DNA from: Malachius bipustulatus
Lineage: Eukaryota; Arthropoda; Insecta; Coleoptera; Melyridae
Reading direction: 5' to 3'
Length of the DNA stretch: 64,000 nucleotides
Assembly: GCA_910589415.1 (NCBI GenBank)
Contig: OU342639.1
Location: 14,888,268 to 14,952,267, forward strand
Part shown: piece by piece, positions 36,816-45,979 of the stretch
Numbering within the stretch: position 1 is the stretch's first letter
Layout: the number at the start of each line of letters is the position of its first letter
The notes under the pieces: model-generated
Told to the model about the DNA's origin: nothing
Database searches by the model: none
Seen by the model: only the letters and a program-made list of their open reading frames with translations
Translations under genes and position numbers: made by a program

Positions 36816-38048
36816 ATGGGGGAGGGAGATGATAATTACCTGACTCCCTCGGGAACAAAACGGGATAATAGCCATCTATCACCCCCAATAACAGATGTAC
36901 AAAAGAAATACCTCTGGACACCCGATAGCTTAATAACACGCAATAAGTACTACGTTCCACCAAACCTTGAGGACGAATTACGAATGCAACATGATGCAAC
37001 AACCTCGCAAATGCTGCCAACTACCCAATCACAACCAATAGCGAATCATTCGGAAATAAATAGTAAGAAAACAAAAATACCACCCATTTACCTTCACAAC
37101 TGCGACAACCACAGGACAATAATAAATGATCTTCAAGCGCTAACAACTACCGAATTTAACACAACTTACAACAATAAATATCTCAAAATTAACTTAACCA
37201 GCCAAGAAGATTACAGAACAATGACTAAGTACTACAGTGAACACAATTTACAATTTCATACCTACCAAAATCCTAGCGAAAAACCATTGTCAGTGATACT
37301 AAGAAATGTACCAAGATCACTCACGGAAGAAGAGATCAAAACCGAACTAATAGACGATTACGAACTCCCTGTAAAAAAGGTAGTTAGGCTATTCAACAAA
37401 GAAAAAAACCCTATCCCGATATGTGTGGTCGAACTCAATAATACCGAGGAAGCAAAGGAAATCTTTAAAATAAAATCCATCTCCAAAGCTATTGTAAAAA
37501 TCGAACCACGGAGGGCAAACACAAGCAACATTCCCCAATGTCATAGGTGCCAACGCCTAGGGCACACAAAAAATTACTGCTCTATGCCCCCAAGATGTGT
37601 GAGATGTGAAGGCAATCACCTATATTCCGAATGCACGAAAGAACGAACGAAACCGCCGAAGTGTGTAAACTGCGGCGACGAACACCCTGCAAACTATAGA
37701 GGATGTAAGTACTACAAAGATCTAATAAGTAAGCAGCATCCGAGAACATTAAATAATATAAGAGCAAAATCATATGGCAATACCCCAATAAATCCAACCT
37801 CAGCTCATATAACGACATATGCCGACAAAGTGAAAAAATTCAGCCCCCTACCCCGACCGTCAGCACAAAACACAGTGCATAATAACAATTATAATAATTC
37901 AGGAATTAATAATGATAATAATAATTCAGCCAGCAGCCAGATAATTGAAACGATACTTAATTCAATAATAAATCTAATAAAACCTTATCTACAAACCATT
38001 AAAGATTTTATATTAAAACAGATATTGCCAGGAATTATCAATGTATAA
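36816..38048 (+). CDS. Jockey ORF1: Gag-like nucleic-acid-binding protein
   Basis: 410 residues. The N-terminal 90 are polar and probably disordered. About residues 92-235 form the RRM-like and PRE_C2HC-type region typical of Jockey Gag proteins (SEKPLSVILRNVPRSLTEEE at 154-173). Three zinc knuckles follow: C242-C245-H250-C255, then C261-C264-H267-C273, then C283-C286-H290-C297. The tail from about 355 is rich in Asn. Gag of this class packages the element RNA and directs it to the nucleus or telomere-like foci. The stop overlaps the start of ORF2 by 8 bp (38,041-38,048), an arrangement compatible with termination-reinitiation. The start at 36,816 is the first ATG after the leader. Confidence 0.93.
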   Translation: MGEGDDNYLTPSGTKRDNSHLSPPITDVQKKYLWTPDSLITRNKYYVPPNLEDELRMQHDATTSQMLPTTQSQPIANHSEINSKKTKIPPIYLHNCDNHRTIINDLQALTTTEFNTTYNNKYLKINLTSQEDYRTMTKYYSEHNLQFHTYQNPSEKPLSVILRNVPRSLTEEEIKTELIDDYELPVKKVVRLFNKEKNPIPICVVELNNTEEAKEIFKIKSISKAIVKIEPRRANTSNIPQCHRCQRLGHTKNYCSMPPRCVRCEGNHLYSECTKERTKPPKCVNCGDEHPANYRGCKYYKDLISKQHPRTLNNIRAKSYGNTPINPTSAHITTYADKVKKFSPLPRPSAQNTVHNNNYNNSGINNDNNNSASSQIIETILNSIINLIKPYLQTIKDFILKQILPGIINV

Positions 38049-40776
38049 TTATGCAGGATTGATAAATAATATAACACTCCTTAATTGGAATTCTGATGGA
38101 CTAAAACAACAAAAGCGCCTATTTATTGCATTTCTAGCCCGCTATAATATTGATATAGCATGCATCTCCGAAACACATCTCGCTATTAATGAAGCATTCG
38201 CAATACCAGGATACACCATATATAGGAAAGATAGAAATAGCTTAGTGGCCTCAGGAGGCGTAGCCATATTAATAAAACGAAATATAGCTCACAACCCTCT
38301 GCCCGATCTTAACCTAACAAATCTAGAAGCAGTAGGAATACAAATAATAGGCGAAAACAACACGCATATAAATATTATTGCTACTTACAGACAACCCAAC
38401 AAAACTTTACTAGACAGCGACATAAAAAAGATATTTGACAACAGTGATCGAACCCTACTGGTAGGAGACCCGAATAGCAAACATCAGAGTTGGGGTTGTC
38501 GAGCACAAAACCCAAGCGGCAAAAAGTTATTATCTTTTGCAACAAAATATGCGCTACAAATTGAAGCCCCACAAGAATACACATATTATCCATACCAGCG
38601 TGATAGACAACCAGACATCTTGGATATCATCGTCCAAAAGAACTATGCTAAACCAATGTTCCACAGAGTAATACAAGAAATGGATTCTGATCATGTTCCT
38701 GTTCTCACTACATTCGACGAAGTCATAACCCCAAGACCACTTGCACCAACTTTAATCAAGGGCAGAATAGACTGGAAAATATTTGAAGATCAACTCAACA
38801 CCAAAAATATAAGAATTTGTAATTTGAAAAGCACCAGAGATGTTGATGTAGCCATAGAAACAATCACAGAAAACATAAAAGAAGCAACCAGATCATCAAC
38901 AGTAAAGACCAACAAAAGACCTTATCACAACAGACACATCCCCCCAAAGTACATTCTTGATATGATAAATGAAAAAAGGCGACTAAGAAGAAAATGGCAA
39001 ACAACCAAAGACCAACGAGTGAAAAACCTCCTAAATAGATCTCAACGCCGCGTAAAACAAGAACTAGAAAGCTACCAAATACTCTCATTCCAGAGACATA
39101 TAGAGACTATGACGCCTTCCGATCCAGGGATGTGGAAGACTACAAAAAGAATACTCAGAAAACAAGAAGTAATACCAACCATTAGAACTGATAATATGAC
39201 ATACACAACAGACGAAGAAAAATGTCAAGTTTTTGCCAATCATCTAGAATCCGTTTTTACACCCACAATTAGAAACAACAGGCTCTTATACAACACAATC
39301 AATAATTACGTAGAAACTCATCTTCCCATCATTACCGAAGCAATTCAACCTATAACTACAACAGAAATTGCAAAATATATCAAGAATCTAGAAGTAAAAA
39401 AATCCCCAGGACCAGACTTAATTCCCAACTTAATTCTGAAACACTTAACACCAAAATATGTGTCCTATATAGCTACAACCCTGAACGCATCACTGAGATT
39501 AGGTTACTTCCCAAAGAAATGGAAGCATGCACATATAATTCTCTTTCACAAACCTGGCAAAGACAAGAATAATTGTTCCAGCTATAGACCTATCAGCCTT
39601 CTAAATACCCTATCAAAACTCTATGAAAAAACAATCCAAACCCGACTATACCCACTAATTGAAGATATTATACCACCCACACAATACGGATTCCGAAAAT
39701 CACACTCAACAAGCCATCAGTTATTAAGACTAACAGAAATAATCGAAAGAGGATTCGAAAACAAGAAATATACACCCATATTATTTATCGACCTAGCGCA
39801 AGCGTTCGACAAGGTATGGATAAACGGACTCATCTATAAAGTAATGAAGCTAAACCTCCCTTCCTACTTGACGGCGGTCATCATCTCATTTCTTCAGCAC
39901 AGAAAATTCTCAGTCCGAATAAACAATACATTATCAGAAAATAAGACAATAAAATCAGGCGTGCCACAAGGCAGCTTATTAGGACCAATGCTATTTAATA
40001 TTTTTATGCATGATATACCAAATCCAGATGACACAGAAATAGCACTCTTCGCCGATGATACAGCATTAGCAACCCAAAACGAAGATCTAGAGGTAGCAGT
40101 CGACAAACTACAAAGGGCAACAAACATAATAACAGGATGGTGTGAAAAATGGAGTATCAATATTAACAAGTCAAAATGCGAATCCAAAATATTTACATTA
40201 AAACGTATCAGAGAAACGTCAACCCTCAGCGTCAGCGAAACAAACATTCCCTGGAAAGCACAAAACGAGGCAGTCAAATATCTAGGCGTTCTGTTGGATA
40301 CTAAGCTCACCTGGTCGTCTCACATCAACAAAAAATTAAACGAAGCCAACGCCAGACTCGCTCAGTTATACCCACTACTTAATCGGAAGTCAAACCTGAG
40401 AACCAAATGTAGCCTTATGCTGTATACGTCACTTATAAGACCAATAGTAACCTACGCTTGTGGAGTATGGTGCAACACATCCAAAACCAACTACGAAAAA
40501 ATCCAACGACTGCAGAACAAGGTCTTACGAATATCTGTCAACGCACCGTGGTTTGTTAGGAACATTCAACTCCACAACGAACTAGGCGTCACACCAATCA
40601 AAATTTTCATCATGACATTGGCCCAAAAATTCCATAAAAATATAAACCATTGCTCTTCTGCCACCCAGCACGGACTAGGCGAAAAAAACATCCACAAAAG
40701 ACTAAAACGCAAGCTACCCCAAGATATCTGCAATTTTCAAGCTGACCAAGAAACGGAAATTTTGGAAAACAATTGA
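38041..40776 (+). CDS. Jockey ORF2: apurinic-type endonuclease and reverse transcriptase
   Basis: 911 residues. Endonuclease at about 10-225: NWN at 15-17, SETH with E44, a GD-P-N segment at 142-145 (LVGDPNSKHQSW), DIL at 192-194 and SDHVP at 216-220. Most relatives have F, L or W where this copy has P144, so nicking may be affected. The reverse transcriptase spans about 440-760: SYRPISLLNTLSKLYEK, YGFRKSHSTSHQL, motif A FIDLAQAFDKVW (about 583-594), SGVPQGSLLGPMLFN and the catalytic FADD at 670-673. The thumb and C-terminal region follow (YLGVLLDTKLTWSSH). The enzyme nicks the target and copies its RNA at the nick. The frame is intact. It starts inside the end of ORF1. Confidence 0.95.
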   Translation: MYNYAGLINNITLLNWNSDGLKQQKRLFIAFLARYNIDIACISETHLAINEAFAIPGYTIYRKDRNSLVASGGVAILIKRNIAHNPLPDLNLTNLEAVGIQIIGENNTHINIIATYRQPNKTLLDSDIKKIFDNSDRTLLVGDPNSKHQSWGCRAQNPSGKKLLSFATKYALQIEAPQEYTYYPYQRDRQPDILDIIVQKNYAKPMFHRVIQEMDSDHVPVLTTFDEVITPRPLAPTLIKGRIDWKIFEDQLNTKNIRICNLKSTRDVDVAIETITENIKEATRSSTVKTNKRPYHNRHIPPKYILDMINEKRRLRRKWQTTKDQRVKNLLNRSQRRVKQELESYQILSFQRHIETMTPSDPGMWKTTKRILRKQEVIPTIRTDNMTYTTDEEKCQVFANHLESVFTPTIRNNRLLYNTINNYVETHLPIITEAIQPITTTEIAKYIKNLEVKKSPGPDLIPNLILKHLTPKYVSYIATTLNASLRLGYFPKKWKHAHIILFHKPGKDKNNCSSYRPISLLNTLSKLYEKTIQTRLYPLIEDIIPPTQYGFRKSHSTSHQLLRLTEIIERGFENKKYTPILFIDLAQAFDKVWINGLIYKVMKLNLPSYLTAVIISFLQHRKFSVRINNTLSENKTIKSGVPQGSLLGPMLFNIFMHDIPNPDDTEIALFADDTALATQNEDLEVAVDKLQRATNIITGWCEKWSININKSKCESKIFTLKRIRETSTLSVSETNIPWKAQNEAVKYLGVLLDTKLTWSSHINKKLNEANARLAQLYPLLNRKSNLRTKCSLMLYTSLIRPIVTYACGVWCNTSKTNYEKIQRLQNKVLRISVNAPWFVRNIQLHNELGVTPIKIFIMTLAQKFHKNINHCSSATQHGLGEKNIHKRLKRKLPQDICNFQADQETEILENN

Positions 40777-41005
40777 AGCCATAGTTATAAAGAATTTTTA
40801 TTATTATTTTTTATTTTTTTTTTGTATATACATATACCAACCACTATTAATCTTTAAAACACATGTTATTACCCGGACCTTATGTTGTTCCCATACCGTC
40901 ATGTTTTATATTGTTATTTTAGTTAAGCATCTAACTGTGTAACTGTGTCCTGTAAAACAAAATTAGTTTTGTTGATCAGACAAATAAATTATAAAAAAAA
41001 AAAAA

Positions 41006-41017
41006 AAAATGAGTTAC
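41006..41017. repeat. Target-site duplication, Jockey right side
   Basis: AAAATGAGTTAC, the second copy of the duplication at 36,635-36,646. Confidence 0.88.
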
Positions 41018-41596
41018 ACAAACGCTGAATACGCAGAAAATCAGTTAGAATTGAATCTGCATGAAATGAAATCTTTGACACTATTTGACGTGTATTTAAT
41101 TAAGTTATTGTTTTGTTTCCTGCTCAATTTACTGTCAAAGGTCAGCCATCTTGTTAAAATTTACTTGAAATTTAGAAAGTTCCTGGGACGCATCACCTCT
41201 TAGAAGGACGTTTACCTCGATAACGGTTCGCTCTATCGAAATAAATAAAGATACATTTTTTATGTAAAAAATGTCAAATTATTTTTGTTGTTTTCTTTCA
41301 AGTGAATGAGGGGGTTATGCCATCCCGATGTCTATGTATGTGCTACCAAAGATTATGAAACACTATTCTAAACAGTTCAAAATAATATAAAATAAAACCA
41401 AAAATTATCAAAATCGGTCGATAAATAAAAAAGTTATTGCAAAAAATTGATTTTCAACCCTCAACTTCAACAGCTAATATCTTTGTATGGGTGTCTCAGA
41501 GGAATTAATTTTATAGCTATTTTTTCATTAATTTTTACGAAATTTACCCAAATCCGGGAGATTGCCCACATATTATGGGATACCCTGTATATACCG
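41018..41596. repeat. Foldback element (right arm) interrupted by the Jockey insertion
   Basis: Inverted partner of 36,046-36,634. The outer end reads CATATTATGGGATACCCTGT. The open frame at 41,009-41,203 is arm sequence, not a gene. Confidence 0.85.
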
Positions 41597-42349
41597 AGCG
41601 ACAAGTTTCAAAGCAGAACATAGGCAAATAGCTTGGGAAATCACATATTTGTAGTTTATTTCCCACCACTTTTATCTACAAGAACGGTAATAATGAACAG
41701 TTTTTTTATCATGACAGAATAACTTAACATTTTCAAAATTAAAAATGTGATCGGCCATGACATGCCTGATTCGAATAATTTTGTTTCTGTCAAAACAAAC
41801 ATTTTTAATTACTAATAGACGTTTCCCTGAGAAGATTGTCAATGAATAATAATAATAATAGCTATTCTAATGCGGGACGCGTGTTTATCGCCGCGGTACC
41901 ATTAACTGGCCGGCCAGATCTCCCGATTTAGCACCTTATCCTTGTTGTGACTTTTCTTCGGATCTTAAGGTTACCTTATAAAACAAAATTTACAGAGCTC
42001 GTCGTTGCCGAATGTGCACTCGTTAATAACCAACAACTCGGACAAGTTCGAAGCGCAATTTATAAAAGGGTGGGAATCGAGGTGGGAACAGTGATTTCAA
42101 AATGGAGGACTATTTGAATATTTGTTGTAGTTATTGTTTTAAATAATCCAAAGCAAGGTGTATATTTAGTACTTACGATTCCCTCCTGAACATATACAAT
42201 AAATAATGATCCATCAAATTGCAACTAATTTTGAATGATTATTTTAAGGTTAGAGATTCATTGTTTCTTAGATATATGTTCCTATGTTTACATTATATCA
42301 AATGTTTTTGGATGATGATTCTAGTGCTAATAAATCTTTTGATTTACAG

Positions 42350-42504
42350 ATAAAGCTGAGGGTGAGAGAGAACACAACAGTCCATACTGGGAGCAACCCT
42401 TTTCGCAGCCTTACTTCGACAATACGACGAAGAGGGAAGTCACAACCACAGTCGGCCAAACGGCACATTTGCATTGCAGAGTCAGGAATCTCGGTGATAG
42501 AGCG
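42350..42504 (+). CDS. dpr: Dpr-family cell-surface protein, first half of immunoglobulin domain 1 (exon)
   Basis: An internal exon between the acceptor TTTACAG (ending 42,349) and the donor GTAAGA (42,505). The frame begins with two bases completing a codon and ends in phase 0. Translation includes QPYFDNTTKREVTTTVGQTA and HLHCRVRNLGDRA, the N-terminal edge and first cysteine of the membrane-distal V-type Ig domain of Dpr proteins. These are neuronal surface receptors that pair with DIP proteins in synaptic partner choice. The exon joins in frame to 45,769-45,979, which supplies the invariant Trp and second Cys. The particular paralogue cannot be named. Signal-peptide exons must lie to the left and the second Ig domain to the right, outside anything I can see. 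Confidence 0.88.
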
Positions 42505-43587
42505 GTAAGATGTCCGTATTCGTATTATATTTGCATTACACATCGAAAATGCGCTACTGTCCTCTATCAACTAATTTAGTGAAGAAAAGCGGAAAATAGG
42601 TGCTGAGGAAAAAGTCAACATGGCATGACTATTATAACCATGGTGCATTATTTAGGGTTTGATCCTGCTGTTAAAGGTTTCTCTTATAAAACTAAAACGT
42701 AAATATGAATGGAGGTATAATCGGACACATACCATTTCAAAGATCCATTAAATCTATAGGTACATTTTATGCTGAAATACTAAAGGTTTGAAAATTCAGA
42801 TTTTTTAGAAAAATCACCAAAAAATCTGGCAAAAGTCTAGCGTAACGGTGTCTAATGTCACGCTTATGACAAAGTTATAATAACCTATAATAATCCTTAA
42901 GTAATTAAACGGGACTTGGACCTGATGAGAGATGCTGCCCGCTAACATAAGCTTTTTCATATATACCTACGCATCTTTGATAAAATTTTTGTGATAGTGT
43001 CCTTTTTAGCGTTTCACAGTCATTCAAACTGATTTTTTTTTCTTTTATAAAAATTGCGTAAGTATTAACTTGTTTTTCAAAAGTAGGTAAATTAATTTTG
43101 TTCATTTAAAATTATGTTTTAAAATAAGCTGTAATCGTATACGTTTGGTTTGATGTCCTAGTAGAGTAGCGCACGATAACCTAAAATTGAATCTTGTACT
43201 GAATGTGAATCAGGTCATGGGCTCAAAATACAACTTATTATCGATCGGTTTCTCACACCAGGATTATCACACTTCTTGGGGGTCTGATGTTTTCCCAATC
43301 GTGAAATGTAGCCTTACAGAGGGCTTGCAAGTGCATTCTTATTTCGGATTTTGTGAATAAAACAGAAGATAGTCCAAAATAGTCAGTCGATAAAGTAATA
43401 ATTTTTGTTCCATCAGCACCTGCATCTGCTAATGTCTTATAAAAGTTGGTCTCTTTATGCACCAGAAACTTTACGGTAGAATACATCAAGCTTTCAGAGA
43501 GCTTTGTTTTCAGCAATTAATTACTTCTATACGGCAAAAATTCAGGTCATAAAAGTATAATTTCATAAAAATTTTCTAGCTTTGTAC

Positions 43588-43614
43588 CGGTTTCGGTTAT
43601 TACCCCATCATCAG
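43588..43614 (-). ncRNA. Hammerhead-like core, Penelope-type terminus fragment
   Basis: On the minus strand CTGATGA is followed by TGGGGTAATAACC and GAAACCGG, the spacing of a hammerhead core with a weak stem II. The pattern of CTGATGATGG with CCGAAACCGG is familiar from dispersed Penelope-derived ends in arthropods. Stems I and III were not confirmed, so activity is doubtful. Confidence 0.45.
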
Positions 43615-44199
43615 GATACAGAAGGAATGGGAGACCTGACTGAGATGGAATTGAGTATCTTACCAGTATTGCATCAAAAATATCCTGCAGACCGTTGTAC
43701 TCCCCAACAATGAAATTGTAAATATAAAAAACTATACAACAATGTTTTTGTCCTTGATCTTTGCACATTTTGAAAAAAACACTTAAAAGTAAAAAAAAAT
43801 CAATTGGGCATCTATGTGTTCTCCGAATGATTCCGACCAGAACTACCCTTCCTAATAATGTAGGGACAATTGTTGCTATACTTTAAAACTTGTCCTTATC
43901 TCCATTAGCTACTTCAGTCCTTACCTCCTGATGGATGGTTGCTCTATTCACCCTACGCTGGGCATCAGTGAGGTAGCATGAAAGTGGTGCCGGATTGCGT
44001 TTATTTGATCGTAACACATCCTTGGCCTCTTCTTTTTTATCGTAGATAAGTCTCAGTGAACGAATTTTGTCCTGCGTGGTTGAACAAATGCGATTATTCT
44101 TCTTAGGTTAAGGACCCTAAGAGTGTCCTTTGAAAATGAATCTTCTTAGGGCTTGATGTGAGATCTGGTTTAAGAGATAGGTGTGAAATTGAGGAAATA

Positions 44200-44440
44200 C
44201 ATAGTGAAACAGTTCACAAATGTATTTTTAAGATTTCCTCAGGTGCTGTCGATTCTGATGATATTCCTGTTAGTTTTTTTAAACTAATCGCTGAAATAAT
44301 TTGTCCTGTTCTTAGTCATATATATTATCCTTCCCTAGATGTGCAGTGGAAAAGAGCCTTTGCTCTTTCACTGAAATAAATTGATAATCCTAGGAATTTT
44401 AAAGATTTTCGTGGATAAATAAATTTTGTGTCGTTGGAAA
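44200..44440 (+). pseudogene. Non-LTR reverse transcriptase fragment
   Basis: The plus-strand frame reads GAVDSDDIPVSFFKLIAEII, then CPVLSHIYYPSLDVQWKRAF, and after a stop IDNPRNFKDFR. This is the RT entry region just before the R-P-I-S motif of CR1/Jockey-group elements. It is a short orphan fragment inside the Dpr intron. Confidence 0.65.
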
Positions 44441-44510
44441 AGTTTTTGATCTATGTATGTTTGAGATTACCCAATACATTATGAAAACATCGCTTGCGCA
44501 CACGTAGCCG

Positions 44511-44542
44511 CTGATGATGTCTACCGCAGCTGTAGACGAAAC
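44511..44542 (+). ncRNA. Hammerhead-like core with a six-pair stem II
   Basis: CTGATGA (44,511-44,517), then stem II GTCTAC/GTAGAC (44,519-44,524 and 44,532-44,537) with a seven-base loop, then GAAAC (44,538-44,542). The core bases match the hammerhead consensus apart from one extra base before stem II. I could not identify convincing stem I and III partners nearby, so this may be a truncated copy. Confidence 0.5.
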
Positions 44543-44877
44543 GCTCGGAGAAAATCTCCATGGACCACGGCACAACTACCCGGAATCAATTATTGCGATT
44601 CCATTTTTAGATTGTCTCCAAAAACAACAATTTAAAAATATGTGAAAGTCTACGCACAATCTAAAAGTGTAATAATGAATGGTGTCCTGTTTCAAATAAA
44701 GAAGTTGATGGTGACTTCCGGTATAACCGGAAGCGGCCCAGTTTTCAAGATATTTTTATTGGACTCAAGTAATGTTGAAACAACCAAATATACAAATTTT
44801 CAACAAAAATCACATAAGTATTTCATGAGATATTGCTAACTGACTCTCGTTATAAAACAACCTGAACAGGTTATCAC

Positions 44878-45488
44878 CCAGTATATGTATGTCCCAACAC
44901 TAGAGTCCACCCCCTAAATAGAGCTTAATTTTAAAGATAAAAAATTGAAACTTTGAGGATTTGTGTACTTGATATAGGACGATAAAAAACTGTAATATGG
45001 TGGTAAATTGTCGAAAAAAAAATCGATTTTTATTCAATATATAGGTAGAAATCGATTAATAAAATCAAAATCGCTTGAAAGAAGTGTGAAAAATCTAATT
45101 TATAAGGCTTTAATTAAAATAAAATATAATTATATAGCAATAACAGGTAGAAAACTGATTTATGATATGTAATAGCGTGATCAATATAATCTGAAAACGG
45201 TAGTTGCGATAAAGTTTTATGACAAAGTAAATAAGGCCCAAATAAATAGAAGGACGGCTCTTGCTGAGCTAGCCGGCACACTGAACCTGCATTGGACAGT
45301 GTCGTATTATGGAGTCATGAAAAAGGTCATTATTAAAAAGCTATTAAATTTTTTTTTAATGAAACTTATTATGCCATTCTGTGGTCCTATATCAAGTACA
45401 CAAATCCTCAAAGTTTCAATTTTTTATCTTGAAAATTAAGCTCTATTTAGGGGGTGGACACTAGTGTTGGGACACCCGGTACATACAA
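44878..45488. repeat. Inverted-repeat DNA element with ends like GGGTGTCCCAACACT
   Basis: The arms are about 100 bp. AGTCCACCCCCTAAATAGAG near 44,911 pairs with CTCTATTTAGGGGGTGGACA near 45,442, and ATTTGTGTACTTGATATAGG pairs with CCTATATCAAGTACACAAAT. The ends match the ACAGGGTGTCCC-type ends of other foldbacks in the window. Between the arms a degraded transposase-like segment is visible. Confidence 0.7.
45190..45325 (+). pseudogene. Possible transposase N-terminal (helix-turn-helix) remnant
   Basis: The plus-strand frame reads LKTVVAIKFYDKVNKAQINR, RTALAELAGTLNLHWTVSYY, then GVMKK. Length, basic character and the ALAELAGTLNLHWTV stretch resemble the DNA-binding helix-turn-helix at the start of Tc1/mariner-like transposases. 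It lies inside an inverted-repeat element, which supports the reading. No catalytic DDE part remains. Confidence 0.45.
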
Positions 45489-45768
45489 TATATCTTTTAT
45501 TCCGTCATGCAACCTCGATCTGACTATCCCGTTTACTGTTCGGTAGACGGTAGCTTTTTAAGTAAGTATGTGCCATAACATCTTTCAAGGAAATCTGCAA
45601 GCTAAACTAAAGAGAACGTTGGTACTTTTAAATTTAACTATTTTTATGCAAGTTTAATAAATATATTTTTTTATCAAACATGACCTAAAACATTTACCCT
45701 ACGTATTTGTGACTTTTTTTATTTTATATAGTGAATATATACAATGTACTTATATGAATTGACATTAG

Positions 45769-45979
45769 GTATCATGGATTCGCAAGCGAGATCTGCATAT
45801 CCTGACAGTGGGCATCCTGACGTACACGAACGACCAAAGGTTCCAGTCGTTGCACACCGACGGCTCAGACGAATGGACGTTGAAAGTGACCTCGCCCCAG
45901 ACCAGAGATTCTGGCATCTACGAATGTCAAGTCAGCACCGAGCCCAAGATTAGCCAGGCGTTCAAACTCAATGTCGTCG
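45769..45979 (+). CDS. dpr: Dpr-family cell-surface protein, second half of immunoglobulin domain 1 (exon)
   Basis: Exon between the acceptor ATTAG (ending 45,768) and the donor GTAAGT (45,980). It starts in phase 0 and ends after one base of the next codon. Translation begins VSWIRKRDLHILTVGILTYT and continues NDQRFQSLHTDGSDEWTLKV, then DSGIYECQVSTEPKISQ. These are the hallmark sequences of Dpr Ig domain 1: W of strand C, the RFQ-x-L-H strand, and the D-S-G-x-Y-E-C tyrosine corner with the second cysteine. It is the direct continuation of 42,350-42,504. The next coding exon (Ig domain 2) is not seen before 64,000, so the intron that follows exceeds 18 kb and contains the polymerase element. 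Confidence 0.92.

Larger units (their letters stand above)
36647..41005 (+). mobile_element. Full-length Jockey-type non-LTR retrotransposon
   Basis: About 4.36 kb with a 5' UTR of about 170 bp, two intact overlapping ORFs, a 3' UTR of about 220 bp and a poly(A) tail (about 40,993-41,005). It is flanked by identical 12-bp copies of AAAATGAGTTAC at 36,635-36,646 and 41,006-41,017, the target-site duplication. Intact ORFs, full length and perfect duplications mean it is recent and potentially active. It landed in the loop of a foldback element. The 5' end contains CGGTCGTAAAAATC about 70 bp in, in the zone where Jockey elements keep internal promoter elements. Confidence 0.95.
42505..45768 (+). 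other. Dpr intron of 3,264 bp containing small repeats
   Basis: Donor GTAAGA and acceptor TAG flank it. It contains a non-LTR RT fragment (44,200-44,440), two hammerhead-like cores (43,588-43,614 minus; 44,511-44,542 plus), a fragment related to 8.64-8.9 kb (44,590-44,850) and an inverted-repeat element (44,878-45,488). No independent gene is supported. Confidence 0.75.

Noticed and set aside
39894..40310. 138-codon minus-strand frame
   Set aside because: Antisense shadow of the Jockey reverse transcriptase.
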